Below, one piece after another: positions 45,693 to 57,674 of a stretch of DNA of 64,000 nt (its first letter is position 1; the number at the start of each line of letters is the position of its first letter). The DNA comes from Arachnopeziza araneosa. Lineage: Eukaryota; Ascomycota; Leotiomycetes; Helotiales; Arachnopezizaceae. The notes under the pieces are model-generated. The model saw only the letters and a program-made list of their open reading frames with translations. It did no database searches and was not told the DNA's origin. The position numbers were made by a program, and so were the translations under genes. Location: positions 56,337 through 120,336 of the forward strand of contig QYAI01000120.1 of the NCBI GenBank assembly GCA_003988855.1. Reading direction: 5' to 3'.

Positions 45693-46660
45693 GGCGTTGA
45701 TCTATGTAGTCTTGCAAGGATTTAAGGTTAATTAATAGAATCCCCGCCTTTTAGGGGGTTGGTTTGAGATTGAGGTTGAGTGTTGTGTTAGTGTGTGTTG
45801 TTATTAGAGTAGTTTAGAAGATGGGGTAGATGGGGTAGATGGAGTAATAGAAGAGAGGATTAGGTTAAGCTACTATATTTATCTTCTGCAACTCGTTCTT
45901 TGCTTTAGTCTTTAGTTTTTGGTCTAAAGAAGTCCAAATTTACTTGATTAAGAATGTTTCAAGTTTTTTCCTTTTCAAGTCTATAAATCTTGATCTGTGA
46001 CGTTTGAAAATATAAGCCCTTGAGGTTGAATTACCCCCAGTCGATTGATCGATCCATCCATCGGATCGAGCTTCCAATCTCGACAGACGCAACGCCCTCC
46101 TCCACCTCACACATCTCCTCCCAATCGCTCCTCTACATCTGGCGAAGATAAAACCTCTCTCGCTTATCTTGATGGTAGATGGCTTGTTTACTCTAGATGG
46201 CTGCGTTCCCCAGGAAGTATCTTCACAGTACCTTGTTGCTGATGGATTCAGCATCCTGTTTATAAAATATATTGTCACGTGGTTTAAATTTCTTTTTACA
46301 TGAGCTGTCATGTCGTTATGATTTGCCGCTGCTAAAGTGACGCAAAACCCTTGCGCGTAGGCTATGAGTAGTACTAGCTTGAGCATAAGGGTAGGACTGC
46401 GGGACTGTTCAAACTCTTCTATCACGTGCGTTGTCTTCATTTCTGGGATCTCAGTGCTTCTGGTTGCACTTGTTCTGAGAAAAAAGCAGTTTTTACATGA
46501 TACGAATGATAATAAAGAGAGCTCTCTGAGGCCTCATAGGTTATTGAGGTCACTCAGAACATGTTCGAATTATAAAATCATCGATTGCTATACACGCTAT
46601 TCCAGAGCAGTTTTATGAAGTCTCTAAAGGAGATGGGATGTTTACTGGGTGCGAAAAACC

Positions 46661-49485
46661 TTAATTCATACCGTAATATCTCCAAGTGACTGCTCTCCCA
46701 CCTAGACCATTAGCCACCACAACCTGTTCATCACCCGGCACCAGATCGAGCAGATTATCTTCAAACTCCACTGCATCAACGTCTTCAACGTAAAGAGCTA
46801 ATCCTTTCACCGGAACATCACTCTTGACCGTGATCCTGTCCCCATGAATATTGATATTCAAAGTCGGTTTTGGCATGTTCAAGTATCGGTATGGTTGGGG
46901 CCAATTGGTGCATCTCGCAAGCACAACTCCTTCTTCAACAGGTAAAGTCTTTAAGCATGTAGAGATAATGAGATGCTCCTCGGATGAAGACTGCGCTTTG
47001 GGGAGCTCAAGGTCAAATAACTCAGTCGAGGCATTAGCGGCCAGCTCTCTAGTTTCGACACGCGAGAAGACTTCTCTTCCAGTTGATAGCTCAAACACCT
47101 TGATGACCAGGGAACAAACGACGGGTTCCAAGGTGACATTGGTCACCCAGCCCAAGAACCTTGTTTCGGTGTCGATGAAAGCCCTCGTGAACTCGAACCG
47201 TGGCTTCTTGATCTCTTTCCGTTCGATGCCAAGTGAGAGCGGCGCGATGTCGCGTTTCACGGTGAAGTATGCCATCTTAGGACGGTTAAAGTAATCCACG
47301 AGCGCTTTAGATGTGACCTGCCACGTGGGATTGAACTTGAACCTTGATTAGCTGTGTTTCAATAAACAGAACGACAAAGTCTAATATACCTGCCAAATCA
47401 AACTCCCGCCACAATACTCCCTCCCCACCCCCTTCCACTCTCGTCTCCAAGCTCTCAATGCGCAACTCATAGCTTCCGCCTGGTTCAGCTGCGAGATATA
47501 GATGTACTCCTCCAGCTCAAAGCTGAATTTGAAGTTTTCAATAAGGTACGTGGCGAGTTTACGCTCGTGCTGCATCTCTTTGTTATGGTGGTCGACGGTG
47601 CGCGAGTGCGGGTGGCGTTCAGAAGGCGGCGAGTCGACGAGATAGGATTCGATCGTTTTGATGTGTGGTAGAGACGTGATTCCGAACTCTGAGACGAAGC
47701 GGCTTCCGAGTTTGGGGTATTCTTGCCAGGGACGCGACATGTGATGCCAAACTGCTCGCGGTTAGTGATGGAACTTCATTCTCCCTAGGTAAACGCACCT
47801 TCCCACATATGCGTATCTCCCACTGTAGGGTCGTTGAACGATTCCCCTCCCCAAGGCGAGCCTGGGTGGTATGAAGTATCTGGCACGAACCTCTCGCACA
47901 GATCTGGGAGAAGTTTTTCATAAATGAATCGTGAAGGAAAATTTGACTTGAGCCAATTTTCCGGGTTTGGGTCATTTATATCGTACTCTGTCTTGAAGAG
48001 GGTGGCAAACAAGTAGTCCTCGTTATTTCCACACCAAGCAACGATGGATGGATGGTGTCGTAGTCGCCTCAGATTATCCTCAACTTCCGCAGCTACGGTT
48101 TCCTGGAAGGCCGCATCTGCAGGGTAGGTGCCGCATGCGAACATGAAGTCATTCCAGACCAGTATTCCCAGCTCATCGCAGATATCGTAGAAGATATCCT
48201 CTTCATACACACCACCACCCCACACGCTGCCTATGTGTTAGTTTTAATAAATGGATCTTGGAAATCTTCTCAAGAGACCGACCGAATCATGTTTTGATTG
48301 GCTGCTATGAACATTTTCAACAGCTTGCGGTATCGAGCATCGCTGATTCGAGGGACAAAGTGGTCTGCCGGACACCAATTCGATCCACTGCTAAACACGG
48401 GGACGCCGTTGACCTCAACGAAAAAGCTCGTCCCTAGAGCATCTTGAAGCGGCCGCTGAATGATGGCTGCTGATCTCAAACCAATCTTTCGTGTTCTTTC
48501 GTGTAGAATGGTGTTCTTCAACGGTTAGCTACTCTGAAAAGTACGAGAAAATTGAAAGTAGTATTACTCTATGGATCAACTCCGCTTTGACAATGTATAG
48601 AGGCTGCTTCCCAAGCCCAACTGGCCACCAGAATGAAGCATCTTCGACTTTGAATTGAACGGAGAATGGACCCTTTTCAGGTAGCTCAATAGATCTGGTT
48701 GAAATAGTGTTCTGTTCTGGATCGAGAATAGTAAAGGCGACAGAGACACCATCTCGGACCCCTTCTATCTCTGCAAATACAGACACATGTGCAGTTTGGT
48801 TTGCAACGGAAACATCTATCTTGGTCCACAGGTCAGAAATGCGAGTCGAGTACCTTTCAAGCCGAATTGGACGCCATGGTCCACAAGTAGTGAGTTCAGG
48901 ACCTGTACCAAGTTAGTTTGATGCTAGCGAGGTGAACGCGGAAAACCGACCCCAGTTCCAAGCATAGTGATATTGCGCTTTCCTCACCAACAACCGACTC
49001 TTATCCGTCGACGAAGTAAAACCAGCAGGCTTGAAATCACGTTCTTGCATGAGTTTCTTGCCTCTAATTATAGCACTATCAAACGAGAGTTCCAGCAAAT
49101 TCTCGCCATCCTTGATCGTGTCCGAGACGTCAACTCTGAAAGTACGATGCATGTTCTCCGCCTCTAGGATCTGGATGCCGTTGAGCGAGACGAGGGCAAA
49201 GGTATCCAAACCGTTCAATTGTAGGAAGATCTTTTCGTTGGGTTGTGCAGACAGCGCTGCGAAGGTCGTTCGGTAGAGCCATTTTTGCTCGCCGACCCAT
49301 TGGACTTTGTACTCGTTGAGGCCGATGAATGGATCTGGGATTAAGTTGTGGGCGAGAAGATCTAGGTGGATATTTGTTGGGAATTGAGAGACGGGCAGGA
49401 ATTCATCACTTGCAGGCACTCCCACTGCGTCGATTTGCTTAAATTCCCAGTTTGAGCAAAGCTCCCTGCTTTTGAATACAGACAT
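46661..49485 (-). CDS. GH2 beta-mannosidase (type B-like, intracellular)
   Basis: Exons 48951-49485, 48568-48902, 48283-48515, 47799-48226, 47390-47751 and 46661-47335 give 855 aa, the usual length of fungal beta-mannosidase B. The start at 49485 (MSVFKSRELCSNWEFK) has no signal peptide, so it is cytosolic. The sugar-binding N-terminal domain is followed by the (beta/alpha)8 barrel with NWCPADHF, NQNMIRVWGGGVYE, the acid/base Glu in AWCGNNED and the nucleophile Glu in FVSEFGITSLPH, then NPTWQVTSKALVDYFNRPKMAYF. It hydrolyses terminal beta-mannose from manno-oligosaccharides. The gene is divergent from an MFS sugar porter at 50289, which fits import of mannobiose-type sugars and intracellular cleavage. 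Intron 47336-47389 was placed by homology to family wording. Confidence 0.9.
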
Positions 49486-50288
49486 TGCAGAATAATAACT
49501 GCTGGAGATGTTTGTAGTAGACACAGTTGGGTGACGGATGGACTTTGATTCGAGAAGCTTGAATCAAATTATGCACAAGGAAAAGTGTAAAATACCTTGG
49601 TAAATATATTTTGAACCTCGGAGCCTCGGTTGATTTCGACCTGTACGAAAGAGTCGTAATTCATCCGTTCTGGATCAAAAACGCCGCAAGGAATGAAAAC
49701 TTAGTGGTTGCCATATAGAGTCCCAGGGACCAACTGTCAAGGATGACTAGGAGCTCGTAGGGCCGCATGAGAGATACTTCCGGCGACAAGGGTGCATAGA
49801 TTGGTGCGATTGAAGTCTGGACCCTCAGTAATCACTGCACAGTGAGCACTCTCAGGTGGACCAAAAAAGAGGAGGTGGACAAAAAACAGGATGAAAGCTC
49901 GCGAAAGGTGAAAAAAGGGATTGCGTGGCTGGAGCGGGATGGTCAAAACGGGATGGTCAAAACGGAATGACTAAAACGGGATGCTCCTCGTACTTCCACA
50001 AACAAATATGAAATGGGCAAACAGCCTCGGCCCACAACGAATCTAACGGAGTGAAATCTGTGTAGGAATAGGAGTCATCACAGTTGTTGTGCGGAGTTGT
50101 GGGGAAGTGAGACATGCCCCAGCTTTCAGCTCCAGACTTCAAGATGTGAATCGCTGTCCTGCAAAGTTATATATGAAGTTGTAACCCCATTCACAAACGC
50201 ATTGGCGAAAGGACTGTCGAAGATTCTTTCCCTTGTTAAAATCGTGTTTGATCTTAAAAAGCAACAGACATACAACACCTCTCTCAAT
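49486..50288. promoter_or_regulatory. Divergent promoter, beta-mannosidase / sugar porter
   Basis: An 803-bp spacer between the two ATGs. At about 49930-49985 a 15-17 bp unit resembling AAAACGGGATGGTC occurs four times in tandem, with small changes. It could be a regulatory repeat; nothing else identified. Confidence 0.45.
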
Positions 50289-52119
50289 ATGGGCATCAGG
50301 TTGGCAATCGTGAATGCGCGAACAAGCTTGCTCTGCACAGTGTTCTCTTCTCTTGGCGCTTTTCTCCTTGGATTTGACACAGGTCTGTGTACCTTGCGCT
50401 ACTTTGCGTATTCGGCTGATTTTTGTAGGTATTTTCAGTACAACCATCGTTCATCTCAGCTTCAACATCTACATGTTCGGAAACTTTTTTGGGAAAGCCG
50501 TCTTGACAGGTAGGGATTTTCACGTATATGCTAGAATTTAGGTCTTTCTGAACATCTCTAGGTGCAATTGCTTCGACCTACACAGCTGGAACAGCTATTG
50601 GTGGGCTATGTTCAGGTTGGGCGGCTGACAGGTATGGGAGAAAACGATGCATAATTGTGGCAGCCGCGATTGGTATGCGAACTTCCCGTTAGAGAAATTC
50701 GAGCTAATGTTGGATAGTTGCCGTGGGAAGCGCAATTCAAACTGCTGCCATCAATATTGCGATGCTCATAGCTGGTCGTACTATTGCAGGTTTCGCAGTT
50801 GGGGTCCTTTTGTCGGTGGTACCAGTCTACAACGCCGAGCTTGCCGCTCCAAAGCATAGAGGCGTGATGGTCGGCTTGTTCGCTGTGATGGCATCTTTTG
50901 GCGTCCTGTGCTCGAATTGGGTCGGTTATGCTTGTTTCTTCGCGAAGGGCAATGCGCAGTGGAGGATCGGTCTTGCGTGCCAAATCCCATTTGCTGTTAT
51001 TCTTTGCCTTGGAGCCTTCATTCTTCCTGAATCGCCACGTTGGTGTAAGTTCAGCTCCTTTGCTTGCCGTTACCAGAGCAGATTTGACTTGAAAACCCAG
51101 TGATAAAGAAGGACCGAAGTCAGGAGGCGTACGAAAGTGAGTACTGACCGTAAGAACCACCCCAGATGCTAATTTTATTCCAGTCCTAAAACGAGTACAC
51201 GGTGGTCTCGGCGAGGATTATACGAATCGAGAATTCATCCAAATGTATGACCAAATCGCAATTGAGGGCCTCGGTGGTTTCATGGAATGTTTCCGAACCT
51301 CGTCTGCGCGAAAGCGGATCGCACTTGGTGTTTTCATCACGGTGTTCAACAACTTGGGTGGAACACCAGTCATTAGTGCTTACCAATCCCGCTTATTCCA
51401 AGAGATTGGCTTCAAAGGCCTGCGAATATTGCTCATTTCGGGATTTTATGGCCTCGCTGGTCTGGTTGGGGTGATCATCAATATCGTACTAGTAGCTGAT
51501 CGGATGGGCCGGAAGACATCGATGTGTGAGTGAAGCTAAACAACACAAAGTTTTGCTGCTAATTGTTCCAGGGGTTGGCGCCATAACACTTGTTATCGAT
51601 TTAGTAGTTCTGATGCCTCTATCAAAAATCTACACCGGCTCGACGAACAGAGCTGGTCAAGCTGCTGCCGTCGCTTTCATCTTTCTTCACACATTCGTTT
51701 ATTCCGTTTTTATGTTTGGAACCGTGTGGGTTTATATTTCGGAGATATTTCCTACCAAGATTCGTGCTCAGGGAACCGCGATTTGTACCTTTTGCGGCCA
51801 AGTAATGGGTGTCATCCTCCAGCAGGTTGGTTTGCAGGTATATAACGATATCGGATATTTGTTCTATGTTGTTTTTATTGTCTGTACAGCCTTTGCTGGA
51901 TTTGTTTACTTCTTTTTCTTGCCGGAGACCAAAGGTATTACACTGGAAGATATATCCGTCTCTTTTGGCGATGAGATTGTGGCATCGTTTGAGGAATCTA
52001 AATTGAGGGGCGAAGACGTGTTGCGCAGGGTTGCTGGTGGTGATAATGGGGAAATTATATCAAAAGATAATGTTGATAAACGAGTCGCAGAGCAAGTTGA
52101 GAACACTGGCAATGTTTAA
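50289..52119 (+). CDS. MFS sugar porter next to beta-mannosidase
   Basis: Seven exons (50289-50382, 50429-50509, 50562-50672, 50718-51044, 51101-51136, 51184-51525, 51572-52119) give 512 aa. Signatures are LGFDTGIFSTTIV in helix 1, DRYGRKRCI after helix 2, GRTIAGFAVGVLLSVVPVYNAELAAPKHRG, PESPRWLIKKDR, DRMGRKTSM, YISEIFPTKIRAQG and the closing PETKGITLED. Twelve membrane segments are expected. Conservation is strongest in the classic sugar-transporter motifs, so a proton-symport sugar importer in the plasma membrane is likely. Divergence from the beta-mannosidase suggests a mannose-containing di- or oligosaccharide, by analogy with fungal cellodextrin transporters paired with glucosidases. That substrate is inference. 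Confidence 0.88.
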
Positions 52120-53669
52120 AGGCGGGATTCTTACAATTTCGAAACCTCTTCAATGGTCAAATATTAGGCTCATCATATCATCATCCAATAGATGCTCTAA
52201 TACGTGACGAACTTCGTGGGCTACAGATGTTAGTATACGTTCATCAATTAGCATGAAATCCGTACGTACCGCTTAGTGGATAGGCCAATTTTGATGTGTT
52301 TTCCTAATTCCTTGTTAGCATCGGAATAGAGATCGCAGAGGGATCAATTGGAGATGCTGATCAGCCCGAGCAGAACCGAGCCGAGGTTGAGCCAAGAGTA
52401 AATTTGACTTGGAAATAGCGCAAACTGTGAGTTGACTTATGCGAATCTATCGGAATGTCTTTTACGTTGCAGCGATGCTCAGAAGGGAAGCCGGAATCAG
52501 AGCGCTTTGCGAAGTAATTACGTGTACCTCTCAGCTGTCAATCAAATCAATCAAGACCAAACTACTAGTTGTATTCTCCCCCTGTAATTCACGTACAGGA
52601 TGGCCACCGGGGATGTGAGCTCCCCGTCCCCGTCTCTCTGGGGAAGAATTACGCGGCCGAAATTGCTATATGAAGTCAAGAATGATATCAGAACAACTCG
52701 GTACTTGGTAAAGATCTTAGTAAGCGGAGATACTCTAGTGTGCAGTTTACTTAATTATAGAGACTATTTGTAAGATCCAAACGACTTGAAGAACAAGTGC
52801 TGTGCAGTCGTTCTTCTGAAGAGTTGGTGTGGCGCTCGTGCCAATTTTGGCCCTTTTTAAATATGCAACTGAAAGGCGCATTTCACTGAAAGGCCAATTC
52901 CGCACCGCATTTGACAGCGGCGTCTGCCCTGTATTAACCCTGCTATTAAAACTCGCTCCCACGTCGAGTAATCGCGCGACGATAGCCTCGTGGTTGTCCC
53001 AGCACTCCTACGGCAGCAGCGTCTGGCTGGTGTTTTCCTCTGCCAACTACGATCTGTAAGCCCAAAACGATGGTCGTAAGGCCTGCCATCTATCCCTACC
53101 GCTCAATGCAGTGAATGTACGGTCGCCGCTGTTGCCGCTGAGTCGCTCGACGATGGGCTGAAAGTTATCCCGATCTGATTCCACCTGATTTGAGAGAGTC
53201 GGTGGGTGACCCGACTCCGATATGTTACAGCGATTCCAATCCATCGAAATCGGGTCCCATCCCTGATTGGTTCCTGATGGTCTTTATCAGAGATCTTCAG
53301 AGAGCTTATACCGCCTGATCCTAAATATGCACAAACTTGACTCTTAGGAGACCAAGTGACCTTCTTTTCTCAAAAGATTCTGTAGATCTACGGGGTATCT
53401 GTAAGCAGGCAAGGAATTACCGTATGCTTCCCCGCTCGAACTTGGTCGGGCGTCGAATCAAAAAAAACTAAAGTGGTTTCAACTGTACTGCGCCGCTGCG
53501 TTGTTGAACCTTGAAGATCCAAAGATTGCAAGCATTAGGAGCGATCAGCGTGAGAAGATGTTGTAAGACACGAAGTGTATATAAAAACTTGGTATGAACG
53601 GCATGAATATTCGATAGACATAACCATCCACACTTGAGATCAAGCACCAAAAACTACAATCCGATCATC
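52120..53669. other. Intergenic with a gene relic
   Basis: About 1.55 kb without an intact gene. It contains the ankyrin relic described separately and, near 53577-53589, a TATA-like TGTATATAAAAAC that fits the small secreted gene's promoter. Confidence 0.55.
52747..53045 (-). pseudogene. Ankyrin-repeat gene relic
   Basis: The minus strand reads ECWDNHEAIVARLLDVGASFNSR, followed by VNTGQTPLSNAVRN, the wording of an ankyrin repeat (a helix pair, then the GxTPLxxA turn). Just upstream an in-frame stop interrupts a preceding repeat-like segment (ENTSQTLLP, stop). No start or intact frame extends from here. It is a decayed fragment of an ankyrin-repeat protein; the parent family is unknown. Confidence 0.55.
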
Positions 53670-53999
53670 ATGCGTTACTTGATCACTACCCTCCTTGCAC
53701 TTAGCACCTCTGTATTGGGCGTTCCTGGCGTTCCAGCTGTCAACGTGAAGGTGAGCCAAGTTTTGGAGCTTGCATACTATTGTGTACACAGTACAATACT
53801 GATACAATACAAATAGCGAACCGAAGCAACGAAGACATACAACCTGGCAGACGAATTCAAGAGATTCAGGACACGGGATGAATGCAGCAGCGAGACGTGT
53901 TTGGCTCAATTTGAATGCACAACTTACAATAAGGCTTGCGGGCAGTGCACTTGGGATGGGGGTGCTTTACCAGGAGTTTGTGAGCTGTGGCCATTATAA
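53670..53999 (+). CDS. Small secreted cysteine-rich protein
   Basis: Exons 53670-53750 and 53817-53999 give 87 aa; the 66-nt intron is GTGAGC..AATAG. The signal peptide is MRYLITTLLALSTSVLG, followed by a Val/Pro-rich stretch. The mature part (starting RTEATKTYNLADEF) has six cysteines spaced as in DEC-x4-C-x5-C-x6-C-x2-C-x10-C and ends ELWPL. Six cysteines in about 60 residues suggest three disulfides and a compact extracellular fold. I recognise no family. Such proteins are often candidate effectors, antimicrobial peptides or surface proteins in plant-associated fungi, but nothing here proves a role. A TATA-like box lies about 85 bp before the ATG. Confidence 0.8.
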
Positions 54000-54457
54000 G
54001 TCCTGAAAAGACTATCGAGAGTGGCCAAGGGACTCAAGGCAATCACGATTCACGAAGACTAAGTTCTGATGAAAATGGGATGAATTCATTGACTTACGGT
54101 GATATTGGTTGCAGATAATCAACTAGGCAAGCTTTGCAGTGTCAGAGAAGTCTCTATTAACTCTATCACGTGAGGAACCCATGACTAAAGCTGTGATCGT
54201 CCCCAATATTCTCTCGCAAGAACAGGGCATATCCTTATCTTTTACCGGGTACGTCAGCTGATAACTCTGGACACCAATCAGAGGCATAAGTGGAAGGGAC
54301 AATGGAGTCATATGGTTTGCCACATATTACCAACTTATATAAGTAGGCAGCTGATTTGCTTTCGGATTTCTTATCTTTGATCGGGAATTTTTCTTTCTCC
54401 TAACTTGACTACGTCACTACCTGGCCAAACAAAATCAAGATTGGAGACTCAAAAGAC
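54000..54457. promoter_or_regulatory. Intergenic with TATA-like box
   Basis: About 460 bases. CTTATATAAG at 54333-54342 stands about 115 bp before the next ATG. Nothing else identified. Confidence 0.45.
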
Positions 54458-54922
54458 ATGTCGGAACAAGTATGACTAGGACTCCTAGTAGAAATCTTTG
54501 ACTGACACTGCTTTTTAAAGACAAGAACAGATATGTCGGTGGTTGGAAGACTCAAGACTGAGCCTGATGGCCGATGCTTCCACTCACTTGGTACTGATGG
54601 TGTCGTACGTGTCTGGCACTTTGACACTTGGGAAGTTATCGATGCTGTAGGCCTGTCGCCTGCACAGATTAAGGAGTGGTTAGAACGCAGGCCATTCGAT
54701 CAAGCCAAAGAGGACAAGTTTCGCGGTGTAGATGGACGTGGTGTTTCTAGAGAGGACATGTTTAATCCGCCACAAGAGGTTATACCTGAGCGACCATCAC
54801 AGGAGTTCCTAGACAAGCATCAACAAGCGGTCGACGAACGGAAGCGTAATGGATTCCAAAGTGACCCTAATGCCCTCGCCTGCAACGCCAAGAGGAGTAC
54901 CTATAATCTGGATCCAATCTGA
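54458..54922 (+). CDS. Small unknown protein
   Basis: Two exons, 54458-54469 and 54521-54922, separated by a 51-nt intron (GTATGA, branch CTGAC, acceptor TTTAAAG), give 137 aa that begin MSEQTRTDMSVVGRLK. If the intron is not used, an ATG at 54533 still gives 129 aa. It lacks a signal peptide or membrane span. It is hydrophilic, with TDGVVRVWHFDTWEVIDAVGLSPAQIKEWLERRPF (a short beta-hairpin/helix) and a charged C-terminal half (PQEVIPERPSQEFLDKHQQAVDERKR). I do not recognise a family. Confidence 0.6.
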
Positions 54923-57674
54923 AGACAAATGTTTGCGCAAGAGGGATGGGTTTCCCGGAGTGTGCTTGGTATCAAAAAAGGTGGCAAAAAGGGTGGCACT
55001 TATTGGCAAAAGTAGGAGGGATGATCGGTAATTTCTTAATGGGGAGGCGGCTCTTAGTCGACTAATTGAGTGCTCCGTTTGCGGAGCTTAGACTCCGCAA
55101 ATGAACTCGAATATCTCCTCCAGAATTGAAGAGTCGCTCCTGAACTTCCTAAATGACTAGAAGAAAAACTTGAAAATATTTCCATATAATTATAGTTAAA
55201 TCATGTGCTCCAGTCCGTTGATAGGGATGCGCCGGAAGCCAAGCTAGCCGCGACTTTTTTGGGGCCCCCCAATCAGCCGACAAAGAGCCGGCCTACACAG
55301 TGTTATCCACTGGACATTAGTTAGCATCAACCAACCTTCTTCTCTCTCAAACTTGCCATCGTGCCTTTTGTCGTGCTCTGGCAACAATGCAAATTCTAAT
55401 ACATGATGGAAAAAGGAGAAGTAACTAGTTAAACGCGTAGTGTGTGTATGTATTTTCTGGCGTCATTGAAGTTGACTGGACAGATGTAAGTTCTGTCTGG
55501 CTGCCGTCGTTCCGAAACAAATGTGTTGGCTTTTAGAGTGTGTTCAGAATAGGTGCAAAAATGGAGTTTTTCAGTGGTAAAGAATCAATTCTACAGTGGG
55601 AAGTGCACCCTATATATAGGCTTAACTGATGAAACAGGGCCTGAGGCCCTGAAACGAGTTAAAACAGAGCCCTAACACGCTAAAGCTATCGCTCTGACTG
55701 CAGGCCGTCCTTTTGCAACAAAATGCAGCTTGTGCAGATAGGTAGGTTAGTTTTGAGTTGTTTATACCGTCGAGCCGAAGACACAGGTTTGGGTACCCCG
55801 ACAGGGAAAAAACTAGCCTAAGCTACTCAGAAAGCTTGGTTTATAGAAGGTGCTTGTTAGTATGGCTTTACCTTTAATATATACTATTTATTCCTTTATT
55901 CCTCTATTTTACAGAGGGTCAAGGGGAGCTGAAGCCTTTATAGCACTCTAGAGTTGCCACGAGACTTTGAGCATCTTTTACAGTAATTACTGGCACGAAC
56001 ACGTTTTTGGTAGCCTCGCATTTAAGGGCCGATGATGGCACAGGATCACCCTTCATTGATCAGAAGAAGGCTGAGGCCGTTGGGAAGGCCTGAAACCAAG
56101 GCCGACATGATAGAACCTACCCGATAACACACCTGGCAACTACAAGTATATCTTTAGATTAAACACTCAGCCAATTAAAAAAATGTTGTGCATTCATGAA
56201 ATATAAAGTATTTGAGCGTAAAACCATTTTCGCAGTTTACGGTACTATACAGAAAAAGAAAAAACCTGCATTCCGTTCTCACGAAGATTCAGGGTCAGCT
56301 GGTATTACTGTAGTTATGGAGGGGCCTTCCAGGCTAGTAACAGAATCATATATAGGAAATGCATATGATAAACTATAGTATGTATATATATATACATATC
56401 TGCAGATGGACTTGAAGCAAATCACTACCGTCAGGTGATCAATAAAATTCTTGCCCAGGTCATGTAATGGGAGAATAATTTTGATGAAATGCCTCTTGAA
56501 AAAACAGCAAGCAAAAGCCAGTTATTTATCTACGACTCGTTAGTCATAGGGTCTTGATTGATACCGAGAGTCCCACAGGTCAGAGGTGGCGATTCAGATG
56601 TTCTGATCGGAGATACGATCTCTGGCAGCCGAGGTAGGGGTTACTACATAAGCACAACGCTTCGTCCACCAACTTCCAAGTTCTGTTCAGCATAACGTGT
56701 GGAACCAAGATCTTCATAAGAATCATTTGCGAGTGCTCTTGTCTGTGTTATCATTGTCGCATTGTATAAGATGGCAAGAGTCTGGAGTTTCGAGCAGTCT
56801 CGACCACTCTACATAGTCCTTACTCTTAACCCACTCACGTGCTACACGTGAGGCAACGGAAGAGAGGCGTTACATAAAACTCTTCTAAACTCTTGCGAAA
56901 TCACTTTAGTCACCAACTTGGTAAATCTTCTACTTTCTAAGTACTCTATTGTGATTGCAAGGTGATTGAGTGCCACAGAAACATGAGAGTACAGGTCTCG
57001 TTACCAGTTTCAATGTACACTATATACTTTGTGCGCATTATCTGGCACCCTTATCTACTTTCGCACCACGAATTCCTAAAAATAGTTCTCTGTCCACGTT
57101 GATCGAGATGCGCAAGCTACTTTTGACCGACACAACTCGCCCTCACCCTACAATTCTACATCACTGTTTACCAACACGCGCTCCATGAAAAATGCGCAAT
57201 CAAACCTTGGGAGTTATTCGAACCTGAACGTTACATAATCTTGTCGTTCTTCAATTTTGAATATCATCTCCCGAGAGACCCCGCACCAGTGATTGTGCTA
57301 CAGAGCCTCGTGCGTTGTGGCCTCAGCCTGGTTCGACCTAATGATGAAGAAGTCACAGAAGGTGGAAGTCTTAATCCGATGATTGTGGTTGGAGGAAATA
57401 ATAAGCTAAGCCGGATGGAACTTGCAGCTGCAAGATAATGTCTTGCTACTTCTCCAATAATATCTCCCTGAAAATGCCATATTGGTCGCCTCGCCCACCC
57501 TGAAAACGCCATTTGGCACAAGCTGGAATCAGTTCCTTTTCCTCTCCTCTCTCCTCCTCTTCTCTCCTCTCCCACCAACTTGACGCTATCTGATCGCGAT
57601 CCGTTTTTCTCTGTTATACGCAGGGGTGATCGCAGTCGTTGGCTCTCACTGTCAATGCTCCAGCTTTGTAGACA
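54923..57674. other. 2.75-kb AT-rich gap without a gene
   Basis: No supported gene. It holds a perfect short hairpin (GGGCCT-G-AGGCCC) near 55640, AT-rich palindromic TATGTATATATATATACATA at about 56380-56400, and long AT-rich runs. It could be decayed mobile-element DNA, but I found no terminal repeats or transposase frame. The right end includes the promoter of the patatin gene. Confidence 0.45.

Larger units (their letters stand above)
44820..46660. other. Intergenic, repeat-rich
   Basis: About 1.8 kb with two repeat arrays (listed separately). A minus-strand ORF of 166 codons at 45940-46440 begins with ATG, but its composition does not look coding. Confidence 0.5.

Noticed and set aside
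45940..46440. 166-codon minus-strand ATG ORF
   Set aside because: Composition is not protein-like and no splice partners or domains were found.
54923..57674. Transposon in the AT-rich gap
   Set aside because: No terminal inverted repeats, target duplication or transposase-like frame could be recognised, only short hairpins.
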